NCBI GenBank assembly: GCA_044222685.1
Contig: JBGAMU010000033.1
Coordinates: 1 to 64,000 of the forward strand
Reading direction: 5' to 3'
Length of the DNA: 64,000 nucleotides
Source: JAEUPI01 sp044222685
Lineage (GTDB): Bacteria > Pseudomonadota > Gammaproteobacteria > Burkholderiales > Burkholderiaceae_C
A model generated the notes under the pieces. It searched no databases. It was not told where the DNA came from and saw nothing but the letters and a program-made list of their open reading frames with translations. Of this stretch, positions 7,951-15,854 are shown one piece after another (the first letter of the stretch is position 1; the number at the start of each line of letters is the position of its first letter). Both the position numbers and the translations under genes were made by a program.

Positions 7951-7987
7951 GTGGCACAGTGCCACCGGCCCGGCACCCGCCGGTGCC
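7951..7987. promoter_or_regulatory. Adjacent inverted repeats in the LysE / nitronate monooxygenase divergent region
   Basis: GTGGCACAGTGCCAC at 7951-7965 is a perfect 15-bp palindrome (7-1-7). It is followed at 7972-7987 by GGCACC-CGCC-GGTGCC (6-4-6). Both use the same GGCAC/GTGCC half-element. Thus two neighbouring sites for one dimeric regulator are plausible, 30-65 bp before the start at 8018. A looser CGGCA-N8-TGCCG lies at 7860-7877. No regulator gene is adjacent, and an RNA hairpin is the alternative. Confidence 0.5.
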
Positions 7988-8017
7988 TGGCGACGCGACC
8001 GAACCACTGCCCACACC

Positions 8018-9280
8018 ATGCCCCGACTGGACGACTACCGCCTGCGACTGGGCCGACACGAACTGGTGCCCATCGTCACCGGCGGCATGGGGGTCGACAT
8101 CTCGTCGGCCGACCTGGCCATCGTGGCGGCGCGCTTGGGCGGCATCGGCCACATCTCCGACGCGATGGTCAAGACGGTGACCGACCGCCGCTTCAAGACC
8201 AAGTACGTCAAGGCCAAGCAGGCCCAGTACAAGCACAACGTCGACTCCGACGACAAGTCGTCGGTCAAGTTCAACCTCGAGCACCTGGCCGAGGCGACGC
8301 GGATGCACATCGAGACCACGCTGGCGCGCAAGACGGGCAGCGGGTTGGTGTTCATCAACTGCATGGAAAAGCTGACGATGAACGCGCCGAAGGAGACGCT
8401 CAAGGTGCGCATGAGCGCCGCGCTCGACGCCGGCATCGACGGCATCACACTGGCCGCCGGGCTGCACCTGGGCTCGTTCGCGCTGATCGAGGACCACCCG
8501 CGCTTTCGCGATGCCAAGCTCGGCATCATCGTGTCGTCGCTGCGCGCGCTGCAGCTGTTCCTCAAGAAGAACAGCCGGCTGAACCGGCTGCCCGACTACG
8601 TGGTGGTCGAGGGCCCGCTGGCCGGCGGGCACCTGGGCTTCGGCATGGACTGGGCGCAGTACGACCTGGCCACCATCGTGGCCGAGATCCTGCAGTACCT
8701 GAAGGCCGAGCAGCTCGACATCCCGGTGATCCCGGCCGGCGGCATCTTCACCGGCAGCGACGCGGTGCGCTTCATGCAGATGGGCGCGGCCGGCGTGCAG
8801 GTGGCCACGCGCTTCACCATCACCCGCGAATGCGGCCTGCCCGACGAGGTCAAGCAGGAGTATTTCAAGGCCAACGAAGAGGACATCGAGGTCAACCAGA
8901 TCTCGCCCACCGGCTACCCGATGCGAATGATCAAGGGCAGCCCCGGCATCGGCGACGGCATCCGCCCCAACTGCGAAGCCTACGGCTACCTGCTCGATGC
9001 GCAGGGCAAGTGCGCGTACATCACCGCCTACAACCGCGAGGTGGCCGCGCATCCGGGTGAGCGCCGCATCTCGGTGATGGACAAGACCTGCCTGTGCACG
9101 CACATGCGCAACTTCGAGATCTGGACCTGCGGCCAGCTCGCCTGGCGGCTGAAGGACACCTCGCTGCGGCGCGCCGACGGCAGCTACCAGCTGCTGAGCG
9201 CCGAGCACGTGTTCAAGGACTACCAGTTCAGCACCGACGAGCAGATCCGCCTGCCCGAGCCCGAAGGAGCGAACGCATGA
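8018..9280 (+). CDS. Nitronate monooxygenase / NAD(P)H-dependent flavin oxidoreductase family
   Basis: 420 residues, an FMN TIM barrel of the 2-nitropropane dioxygenase family. Motifs: GRHELVPIVTGGMGVDIS (about residues 11-28), VVVEGPLAGGHLGF (about 197-210, the GGH substrate and flavin region), IPVIPAGGIFTGSD (about 236-249, phosphate binding) and MGAAGVQVATRFTITREC (about 256-273). It is longer than typical NMOs; the extra C-terminal tail has a Cys-rich CLCTHMRNFEIWTC (about 353-366). The family oxidises alkyl nitronates or related acids, but this long form has no known substrate to me. It overlaps the next gene by 4 bp (ATGA), so the two are translationally coupled. Confidence 0.82.
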   Translation: MPRLDDYRLRLGRHELVPIVTGGMGVDISSADLAIVAARLGGIGHISDAMVKTVTDRRFKTKYVKAKQAQYKHNVDSDDKSSVKFNLEHLAEATRMHIETTLARKTGSGLVFINCMEKLTMNAPKETLKVRMSAALDAGIDGITLAAGLHLGSFALIEDHPRFRDAKLGIIVSSLRALQLFLKKNSRLNRLPDYVVVEGPLAGGHLGFGMDWAQYDLATIVAEILQYLKAEQLDIPVIPAGGIFTGSDAVRFMQMGAAGVQVATRFTITRECGLPDEVKQEYFKANEEDIEVNQISPTGYPMRMIKGSPGIGDGIRPNCEAYGYLLDAQGKCAYITAYNREVAAHPGERRISVMDKTCLCTHMRNFEIWTCGQLAWRLKDTSLRRADGSYQLLSAEHVFKDYQFSTDEQIRLPEPEGANA

Positions 9281-10194
9281 CGATGCCCGTGTACAAGGGC
9301 GTGTTCCCGGTGGTGCCCACCACGTTCACCGAGCACGGCGAGCTCGATCTGGCGAGCCAGAAACGCTGCGTCGACTTCATGATCGACGCCGGCAGCCACG
9401 GCCTGTGCATCCTGGCCAACTTCTCCGAGCAGTTCGTGCTCAGCGACGACGACCGCGAGGTGCTGACGAAGGCGATCCTCGAACACGTGGCCGGCCGCGT
9501 GCCGGTGATCGTGACGACCACCCACTTCGGCAGCAAGGTCTGCGCCGAGCGCAGCCGGCGTGCGCAGGAGCTCTGCGCCGCGATGGTGATGGTGATGCCG
9601 CCGTACCACGGCGCGACCATCCGCGTGAGCGAGCCACTGATCCACGAGTTCTACGCGCGTGTCTCCGACGCGATCGGCATTCCGATCATGATCCAGGACG
9701 CGCCGGTCGCCGGCACGCCGCTGAGCGCCGCGTTCCTCGCCCGGATGGCGCGCGAGATCGAACACGTGTCGTACTTCAAGATCGAGACGCCGGGCGCGGC
9801 GAGCAAGCTGCGCGAACTGATCCGCCTCGGCGGCGACGCCATCGTCGGCCCGTGGGACGGCGAGGAAGGCATCACGCTGCTGGCCGACCTGGACGCCGGC
9901 GCCACCGGCTGCATGTCGGGCGGCGGCTACCCCGATGGCTTGCGCCGCATCGTCGAGGCCCACGCCGCCGGCCGCCGCGACGACGCCGTCGCCGAGTACA
10001 CGCGCTGGTTGCCGCTGATCAACTATGAGAACCGCCAGGGCGGCATCCTGACGGCGAAGGCGCTGATGATGGCCGGCGGCGTGATCAGCTGCGACGCCCC
10101 GCGCCACCCGTTCCCGGCGATGAATCCGGCCGTGCGTGCGGGCTTGATCGAAACCGCGAAGCGGCTCGATCCGCTGGTGCTGCGCTGGGGCTGA
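9277..10194 (+). CDS. DapA-like (DHDPS/NAL family) class I aldolase or dehydratase
   Basis: 305 residues starting MTMPVYKGVFPVVPTTFTEHGELDL, with AAGGAG before the ATG. The Schiff-base lysine is present in VSYFKIETPG (about residue 165). Two DapA active-site motifs are altered: the GTTGE loop reads LANFSEQF, and the YNxP tyrosine motif reads IQDAP (about 139-143). It is therefore not a lysine-pathway DHDPS but a divergent member handling another 2-oxo acid. Coupling to the flavin oxidoreductase suggests one short pathway. Product and direction (cleavage or dehydration) are unknown. Confidence 0.82.
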   Translation: MTMPVYKGVFPVVPTTFTEHGELDLASQKRCVDFMIDAGSHGLCILANFSEQFVLSDDDREVLTKAILEHVAGRVPVIVTTTHFGSKVCAERSRRAQELCAAMVMVMPPYHGATIRVSEPLIHEFYARVSDAIGIPIMIQDAPVAGTPLSAAFLARMAREIEHVSYFKIETPGAASKLRELIRLGGDAIVGPWDGEEGITLLADLDAGATGCMSGGGYPDGLRRIVEAHAAGRRDDAVAEYTRWLPLINYENRQGGILTAKALMMAGGVISCDAPRHPFPAMNPAVRAGLIETAKRLDPLVLRWG

Positions 10195-10278
10195 ACCGGG
10201 CCGACCCTGGTTTCACGGGCACGAGGTGGTCGTTTGCGAATCGCGCGCTGGCGTCGCAGCCGACGCCGCCGCGCCCGA

Positions 10279-11046
10279 CTACTGAAGCGCGTCGGACCCG
10301 GGCGCCACGGTGGCGATGTCGCCCTGGCACAGCAGGGTCTCGGTCAGCAGCCTGTGCAGTTCGCTCTTGACCACGCCGTAACACTCGCATGAACAGGTCG
10401 CCAACCCGACCGGATCGAGCACCGTGATGTGGCCGCGGCGGTAGCGGATGTAGCCTTCGTCCTGCAGTTCGCCAGCAGCCTGCGTGATGCTCTCGCGACG
10501 CACGCCCAGCATGTTGGCCACCAGCTCCTGCGTCATCACCAGGTCTCCCGGCGGCGTGCGATCGACGGTCGAAAGCAGCCACCGGCTGAGCTGCTGCTCG
10601 ACCGAATGGTGGCGGTAGCAGGCAGCCGTCTGGGTGATCTGCGTGATCAGCGCCTGGGTGTAGCGCAGCAGCAGGCGCCTCAACTGCCCCTCGTGCTCGA
10701 ACGCCCGCCGCAGCGACGTGCGGTCGATGCGGTAACCCAGGCCGGCAGACTGCACCACAGCCGAGCCGGGTGTTGTGTCACCACCCATGAACAGTGCGAT
10801 GCCGACCATGCCCTCGCGGCCGACGCCGGTGGTTTCGGCGGAGGCGCCGGAGACGGTGATGTAGTGCAGCGACACCACCGACGTCGTCGGAAAGTAGGCA
10901 TGCCGCAGCTGCATGCCCGGCTCGTACAGCACCTGGCCCAGCAGCATCGACACCGGCTCCAGCGAACCGGACCACCGATCGAACTCGGCCGTGGGCACCG
11001 CGGCGATCAGGCGGTTCTGGTTGGGCGTTTGGATGGCGGCCATCAC
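10279..11046 (-). CDS. Crp/Fnr-family transcriptional regulator
   Basis: 255 residues. The N-terminal cupin-like cyclic-nucleotide-binding fold is degenerate ('HAYFPTTSVVSLHYI', 'VGREGMVGIALFMGG'). The C-terminal winged helix is at about residues 160-215, with 'MTQELVANMLGVRRESITQA' as helix-turn-helix. A CSCECYG motif near residue 225 is typical of this subfamily, widespread beside hybrid kinases in proteobacteria. The effector is unknown and cAMP contacts are not convincing. It lies 15 bp downstream of the REC-PAS gene, probably in one operon with it and the hybrid kinase; tandem ATGs at 11046 and 11043 are both possible starts. Confidence 0.87.
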   Translation of the reverse strand: MMAAIQTPNQNRLIAAVPTAEFDRWSGSLEPVSMLLGQVLYEPGMQLRHAYFPTTSVVSLHYITVSGASAETTGVGREGMVGIALFMGGDTTPGSAVVQSAGLGYRIDRTSLRRAFEHEGQLRRLLLRYTQALITQITQTAACYRHHSVEQQLSRWLLSTVDRTPPGDLVMTQELVANMLGVRRESITQAAGELQDEGYIRYRRGHITVLDPVGLATCSCECYGVVKSELHRLLTETLLCQGDIATVAPGSDALQ

Positions 11047-11061
11047 GAAGGGGCTCGTGTG

Positions 11062-11883
11062 CTACCGGCCGGACGTGACTTCGACGCCGATGCCACGGTA
11101 GCCCACATAGCGGCAGGTTTGATCGAACATCGGCTGTCCGCTGACGCGGAATTGCTGCCGAGATCCATCGGCATTGACGCGGTGGAACAGGAAGTCGATG
11201 AAGGGCCTGCGCGCCGTGATGCTGGCCTGAAGCGATTGCCGCTCCGCCAGGTCCCAGCCGTCGTCCGCATCGGGCGTCGCATCGGCCAGCAGCGGCCCGA
11301 CCCGCACGCCGAGCATCTCCAGCACCGGGCCGGATACCTTGGTGAATTCGCCTTGTTCGTCCTGCTCCCAATACCAGTCGGAGGCCAGCTCCGTCAGGCT
11401 GCGGTAGCGGGCTTCGCTTTCGCGCAACTCCGCGGTGCGCTCGTTCACCGCCTGCTCGAGTGCCTGGTTGTGCGCCTCGAGTTTGCGGTACAGCAGACGC
11501 ACCTCCAGCATGTTGTGGATCCGGGTCTTCGCCTCGACCAGGTCGAACGGCTTGCTGATGAAATCCTTGGCGCCGACCTGCAGAGCGCGCAGCTTGTGCC
11601 CAGGCTGGGCCGTGAGCACGATGACCGGCAAGTAGCTGTCCTGTTCGTTGCTCTTCAACGCCTCCATCACGCTGAACCCGTCCATCGTCGGCATCTGCAG
11701 GTCGAGCAAGATCAGGTCGAAGTGCTCGCGGCGATGCAGCGCGCACACCTCGGTGGGCTTCATCGTCGACGCCACGCGGGTGTAGCCCGCATCCCCGAGC
11801 AGCCGGGTCAGCAGGCGCACGTTGGTCTCCTGGTCGTCGACGATCAGGATGCTGGCGGCGAGGATTTCCTGTTCCATGGTCAT
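11062..11883 (-). CDS. Response regulator: receiver domain plus PAS domain
   Basis: 273 residues. The receiver domain is at about residues 10-128: acidic pair DD near 16-17, phospho-acceptor D61 in LILLDLQMPTMDGF, T/A switch region VIVLTAQPG and K in FISKPFD. A coiled coil follows (about 128-160, 'LEAHNQALEQAVNERTAELRE'), then a PAS fold (about 160-268) containing DWYWEQDEQGEFTKVS. No HTH, GGDEF or kinase output domain is present, so it probably acts by protein contact. It overlaps the hybrid kinase by 4 bp (ATGA), so they are likely cognate partners. Confidence 0.88.
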   Translation of the reverse strand: MTMEQEILAASILIVDDQETNVRLLTRLLGDAGYTRVASTMKPTEVCALHRREHFDLILLDLQMPTMDGFSVMEALKSNEQDSYLPVIVLTAQPGHKLRALQVGAKDFISKPFDLVEAKTRIHNMLEVRLLYRKLEAHNQALEQAVNERTAELRESEARYRSLTELASDWYWEQDEQGEFTKVSGPVLEMLGVRVGPLLADATPDADDGWDLAERQSLQASITARRPFIDFLFHRVNADGSRQQFRVSGQPMFDQTCRYVGYRGIGVEVTSGR

Positions 11884-14114
11884 GAGCTGGTCAGCTCGCG
11901 GTCCTCTCGTGGCGGCGAGGTCTGCGCCGCTTCGAGCGCGAGGTCCACGGTGCCCATGAATTCGTTGACCTTGATCGGCTTGGTGAGATAGCGGAAGAAC
12001 CCGGCCGCCAGGCCCTTCTCGATGTCGCGCGGCATGGCGTTGGCGCTGAGCGCGATCACCGGGATGTGGGCGGTGGCCGGGTCGCCGGCCAGGATCTTGA
12101 GCGCCGTGACGCCGCTGATGCCGGGCAGGTTGATGTCCATCAGGATGATGTCGGGCATGGCCGACTGCGCCAACTCGATGCCGCGCCGGCCATCCTTGGC
12201 ACTCAACAGGTGGATGTCGGGACGACGTGCCAGCAGCCGGGCCACGAGCATCAGGTTGGCCGGGTTGTCTTCGACGTAAAGCACGGTGCGCATCTGCGTC
12301 AGCGGCGTCCCGATACCCGCGTCCGCCGCCATCGTGTCCGGCGGCGGCAAGGTCTCGTGAGGGATTTCGACGCCCTCTGCCGCCCTTAGCTCGATCCAGA
12401 AGACGCTGCCGACGCCGACGGTGCTGTCGACGCCGATCTCACCGCCCATCAGCCCGACCAGTTGTCGGCAGACCACCAGGCCGACGCCGGTGCCCTCCTC
12501 GACGCCGGCCTCCTGGCCCAGGCGATTGAAGGGCTGGAACAACTGCGACACTTGGTCGGTGGACAGGCCGTCGCCGGTGTCCTGGAAGCTGACGCGGACG
12601 CGGTCTCCCGGCCGCGCGCTGCACCTGACCTCGACCGTGCCGCCGACCCGGTTGTACTTGATGGCGTTGGACAGCAAGTTCACGAAAATCTGCTTGACCC
12701 GGGTGCGATCGGCCTTGACGAGCAGCGGCCGCTCCGGTGGGAAGACGTTGACGCTGATGCCGCCTTTGCGCGCCTGCGGTTCGATCATCGTCTGGCATTC
12801 GCCGAGCAGCTCGGCCAGCAACATCGACTCGGGCGACAGCGACAGCTTGCCCGACTCGATCAGCGCGAGGTCGAGGATCTCGTTGATCAGATCCAGCAGG
12901 TACCAGCCGGCATGCAGGATCTGGTCGATGCTGTCCTTCTGCGCCGGGGTGGGTGGTGGCGAACCAGAATCCACCAACTGCGCGAAGCCGAGAATCGCAT
13001 TGAGCGGTGAGCGCAGCTCGTGGCTCATCTTCGACAGGAACTCCGACTTCGCCTGGTTGGCTCTGTCGGCGGTGGTCTTGGCATCGCGCAGTTCGAGGTT
13101 GGACTCGCGCAGCGCCAGATCGAGCTGCTTGCGCTCGGTGATGTCCCGGGCCGCGGCGATCACTCCGCGCAGCGTGAGGTCTCGGTCGTAGAACGGCGTC
13201 GCGTTGCACGACACCACGGTCTCGCGCTGGTTCGGCGCACTGGCGGTCAGCTCGTAGTCGGTGACCTTCTTCTCGCTGAGGACCCGCTCGATGCAGTCTT
13301 GCGCGCGCAGGGGCTCGGTGAAGTAGCGCTTGAAAGGCGTTCCGATCAGCTCGTCGCGCGTACGGCCGGTGAGCGCCTCGGCCTGCTGGTTGACGTCGGA
13401 GATCGTGCCTGAGGGGTCGGTGGTGATCAGCGCGTCGACGATCGACTCGATCAGCGAGCGCGTGTAGAACTGCTGGTCGCGCAGGCGCTGGTCCAGGCGC
13501 TCCTGCTCGGCTTCCACCTGCTTGCGTGCCGTGTTGTCGGTGCCGATCAGCAGGTAGCCGATGATCCCGTTGCGCGCATCGCGCAGTGCCGTCACCGACA
13601 CCATCGCGGGCAGGCGACTACCGTCCTTGCGCAGATAGGTCAGCTCGTAGATGTCCTCAATGCCGCGCGAGGCCTTGAAGACCAGCGCCTCAAAGCCCGG
13701 GGCGATGGCGGTGGCGAACTCCAGGCTCAGCGCCTGCGCGCGGACAATCACTTCATGCGGATCGGACAGGTCGGCCGGGGTGACCCGGTTCAGCACGTCG
13801 GCGGCCGGATAGCCGAGCATGCGTTCCGCGCCGATGTTGAAGACCTGAATGACGCCGTTGGCGTCGGTGGCAATGCTCGAGAAGTTCGCGCTGTTAAGGA
13901 TCGCGCTTTGCAGCGCGCCGGCCTTGAGCACGGCACTTCGCCGCCGCGACCCGCTGGCGGCTCGTTCCCTGGTGTTGGCGGCGGGAGTCTTGGTTGGTCG
14001 GGCTGTCTTGGGCTTGGCGGCGTGCATGAACTCGTCGTGCCAACTGACTTCGGTGACTGCAACAGCTGGGTTCACCAGGGATCGGAACGCCAACGGCGTG
14101 CGTTCGTAGCGCAT
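11880..14114 (-). CDS. PAS-PAS hybrid sensor histidine kinase with C-terminal receiver
   Basis: 744 residues if started at ATG 14114; a TTG at 14132 and an ATG at 14027 are alternatives, none with a clear ribosome-binding site. Order: a basic low-complexity N terminus (about 30-62), PAS1 (about 68-200), PAS2 (about 215-340), coiled coil, HisKA with H365 in SKMSHELRSPLNAILGFAQL, HATPase with N box 'FVNLLSNAIKYN', G1 'FQDTGDG' and G2 'GTGVGLVVCRQLVG', then a receiver (about 615-735) with 'VLYVEDNPANL' and 'IILMDINLPGISG'. No membrane segment, so a cytoplasmic sensor, perhaps of redox or a ligand via PAS. Operon with the REC-PAS and Crp-like genes. Confidence 0.9.
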   Translation of the reverse strand: MRYERTPLAFRSLVNPAVAVTEVSWHDEFMHAAKPKTARPTKTPAANTRERAASGSRRRSAVLKAGALQSAILNSANFSSIATDANGVIQVFNIGAERMLGYPAADVLNRVTPADLSDPHEVIVRAQALSLEFATAIAPGFEALVFKASRGIEDIYELTYLRKDGSRLPAMVSVTALRDARNGIIGYLLIGTDNTARKQVEAEQERLDQRLRDQQFYTRSLIESIVDALITTDPSGTISDVNQQAEALTGRTRDELIGTPFKRYFTEPLRAQDCIERVLSEKKVTDYELTASAPNQRETVVSCNATPFYDRDLTLRGVIAAARDITERKQLDLALRESNLELRDAKTTADRANQAKSEFLSKMSHELRSPLNAILGFAQLVDSGSPPPTPAQKDSIDQILHAGWYLLDLINEILDLALIESGKLSLSPESMLLAELLGECQTMIEPQARKGGISVNVFPPERPLLVKADRTRVKQIFVNLLSNAIKYNRVGGTVEVRCSARPGDRVRVSFQDTGDGLSTDQVSQLFQPFNRLGQEAGVEEGTGVGLVVCRQLVGLMGGEIGVDSTVGVGSVFWIELRAAEGVEIPHETLPPPDTMAADAGIGTPLTQMRTVLYVEDNPANLMLVARLLARRPDIHLLSAKDGRRGIELAQSAMPDIILMDINLPGISGVTALKILAGDPATAHIPVIALSANAMPRDIEKGLAAGFFRYLTKPIKVNEFMGTVDLALEAAQTSPPREDRELTSS

Positions 14115-14218
14115 ACTGCGGCGAGCGCCCAATGCGGGTCTGTGCGCTATCGCACATATGAAACACCAGTGCTGGACTTCGACTAGCTCGTGCCGCGCCC
14201 CGCGTCAGCCACTGCGCG

Positions 14219-14440
14219 TCACGACAGGCCCTGCCCGTCGTGCAGCCGGGCGTCGATCCAGTCGGTGATGTCGCGCCGTCGGCGCGCACCATCTCGGCGA
14301 CGATGTGCGTCGGTTGCACCTCGTGCGCGATCAGCGGGTCCTCATTCAACGCCTGCACCACCCGCGAGTCGCGTGAGAGGCGCTCGTTGGGCAGCTTCAG
14401 CACATGGGCATGCGGGGCCAGGTGGCTCAGGCCCTTTGAA
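14219..14440 (-). pseudogene. Decayed alpha/beta-hydrolase (monoacylglycerol lipase-like) remnant
   Basis: The minus strand encodes a recognisable stretch, GLSHLAPHAHVLKLPNERLS and onward to DPLIAHEVQPTHIVAEMVRA, matching the cap and late-core region of monoacylglycerol lipase/lysophospholipase-type hydrolases. It then jumps frame to DITDWIDARLHDGQGLS before a TGA at 14221-14219, which resembles such a protein's C terminus. The N-terminal two thirds with the GxSxG serine, and the catalytic Asp/His segment, are missing. This is the only coding trace in the gap between the hybrid kinase and the DUF4148 gene; apart from a promoter-like element at 14529, I see nothing else there. Confidence 0.65.
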
Positions 14441-14528
14441 GCGCAGTCACTGCCTCGCCGACCGCGAGCCCCTGTGGCCGGAGCGGTCTTCACCGATACC
14501 GCAAATACCCGCCTGCGCGCAGGGTCCG

Positions 14529-14557
14529 TTGACCTTGCCGCGGGCGACGACTAGCCT
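14529..14557 (+). promoter_or_regulatory. Candidate sigma-70 promoter of the DUF4148 gene
   Basis: TTGACC at 14529-14534 and TAGCCT at 14552-14557, separated by 17 bp, lie 55 bp before the ATG at 14613. The -35 matches five of six consensus bases; the -10 matches three. AAAGGAG is the ribosome-binding site ahead of the gene. Confidence 0.4.
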
Positions 14558-14612
14558 GTTCGTCCGGTCGGCTGCCCGCTGGCCGCCGTCTGTCTAAAAG
14601 GAGCGCACCACC

Positions 14613-15050
14613 ATGCCGATCATTCGTCCCGCCCGCCTCGTGGCGAGCCTGTCGATGTTTGCCGTCGCCGCCGCCCTGTCACCCGTGGCCCTGGCACAGA
14701 CCGACGCGAGCAAGCCGACCTCGCGTGCCGATGTGAAGGCGGAGACGAAGGCCGCCGCCAAGGCCGGCCAGCTGATGCCGGCCGGCGAGGCCGCGCCGGG
14801 CGTGAAGGGCGCTTCGGCGCCAACCTCGAGCAAGACGCGCGCCGAGCGCAAGGCCGAGACGATGCAGGCACGCAAGGAAGGCAAGCTGGTGCCCAGCGGC
14901 GAGGCCACCTACAAGTCGAGCATGACGCAGGGCGACGCGGTCAAGGGCTCGACCAAGACACGCGCCGAACGCAAGGCCGAGACGCAGAAGGCCGCCAAGG
15001 AAGGGCAGCTGCCGCGGGCCGGCGAGGCTCCCGACCCGAACAAGAAGTAG
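14613..15050 (+). CDS. DUF4148-type secreted repeat protein
   Basis: 145 residues with a Sec signal peptide ending at ALSPVALAQ (about residues 21-29). The mature part is very basic and consists of three imperfect copies of a roughly 25-residue unit: TSRADVKAETKAAAKAGQL (about 36-54), TRAERKAETMQARKEGKLVP (about 73-92) and TRAERKAETQKAAKEGQLP (about 114-132), each ending in GEA. This matches the DUF4148 class of short periplasmic proteins abundant in Burkholderiales, whose function is unknown. A paralogue lies 1.7 kb away at 16787 and shares near-identical repeat DNA. Confidence 0.8.
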   Translation: MPIIRPARLVASLSMFAVAAALSPVALAQTDASKPTSRADVKAETKAAAKAGQLMPAGEAAPGVKGASAPTSSKTRAERKAETMQARKEGKLVPSGEATYKSSMTQGDAVKGSTKTRAERKAETQKAAKEGQLPRAGEAPDPNKK

Positions 15051-15071
15051 ACGCCGCCGGCCGGCGCGCGC

Positions 15072-15854
15072 TCAGCGCAGCGTCGGCAGCGACGACACGA
15101 TCATCGCCGTGCCGGCGGCGGTGAGCAGCGTGAGCACGATGCGGCGAAAGGCCTGTTCGCTCAGGCCGACGTAGACGCGCGCGCCAAACAGGGACGGCAC
15201 GATCAGCGCGGGCAGCACCACCGCCATCGGCAGCAGCATGTCGCGCGTGACGGCGCCGCTCGCCACATAGGTGGCGAAGGTGGCGGCCAGCGCCGCGAGG
15301 TTGAAGTTCTGGATCACGCTGCGCTGGCGGTCGCGTTCGAAGCCGCGCAGCGTGCACCACAGCGTGGGCACCACGCCGCTGAAGCCGCCGATGCCGCCCA
15401 GGAAGCCACCCACGGCGCCGGCGGCGCCGTCACCCAGGCGCCCGCCGGCCGCGCCGTCGCCCAGGCGCCCGCCGGCGCCGAGGGTCGGCAGCCGATGCGC
15501 GAACAGCATCGCCGGGCAGACGATCACGAGGACGCAGCCGATCACGAGACGGAACAGCGCCGCGTCCAGCTGCGGCAGCAGCGCGACGCCCAGCGGCATG
15601 CCGACCGCTGCGCCGAGCAGGAATGGCGCCACCACCCGCCACTCGAAAACGCGCCGCACCGTCGTGGCCTGCAGCAGCTGGCCCGACAACCCGCCGAACA
15701 CCGCCATCACCGCGGCGATGCGCGGCTCCACACCCCAGACCCAGATCGACATCGCGACCATCGCGAACGCGAAACCCGTCAGACCCTGCACGAAGCCGGC
15801 CAGGGCAGCCCCGGCCGCGAGCAGCCACAGCACGTCCACCGGCGTGCCGGTCAC
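15072..15854 (-). CDS. TauE/SafE-family membrane transporter
   Basis: 260 residues from a GTG at 15854 that overlaps the ChaC stop codon (GTGA). About eight hydrophobic segments are visible, starting 'VLWLLAAGAALAGFVQGLTG', with the family signature 'GFVQGLTGFAFAMVAMSIW' (about residues 17-35) and a second half beginning VGGFLGGIGGFSGVVPTLW. TauE/SafE proteins are inner-membrane permeases or exporters of sulfonates, sulfite or other organic anions. The loop before the second half contains a duplicated GGRLGDGAA unit. Coupling to a glutathione-degrading ChaC enzyme hints at thiol or sulfur handling, an inference only. Confidence 0.82.
   Translation of the reverse strand: MTGTPVDVLWLLAAGAALAGFVQGLTGFAFAMVAMSIWVWGVEPRIAAVMAVFGGLSGQLLQATTVRRVFEWRVVAPFLLGAAVGMPLGVALLPQLDAALFRLVIGCVLVIVCPAMLFAHRLPTLGAGGRLGDGAAGGRLGDGAAGAVGGFLGGIGGFSGVVPTLWCTLRGFERDRQRSVIQNFNLAALAATFATYVASGAVTRDMLLPMAVVLPALIVPSLFGARVYVGLSEQAFRRIVLTLLTAAGTAMIVSSLPTLR
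15421..15474. repeat. Tandem 27-bp duplication inside the TauE gene
   Basis: Units 15421-15447 and 15448-15474 agree at 25 of 27 positions and duplicate nine codons (GGRLGDGAA) in the loop between the two halves of the transporter. The frame is kept. The high identity suggests a recent slippage event. Confidence 0.8.

Noticed and set aside
7951..7965. Sigma-54 promoter reading of TGGCAC
   Set aside because: There is no TTGC element at the -12 spacing; the sequence is better explained as a palindrome.
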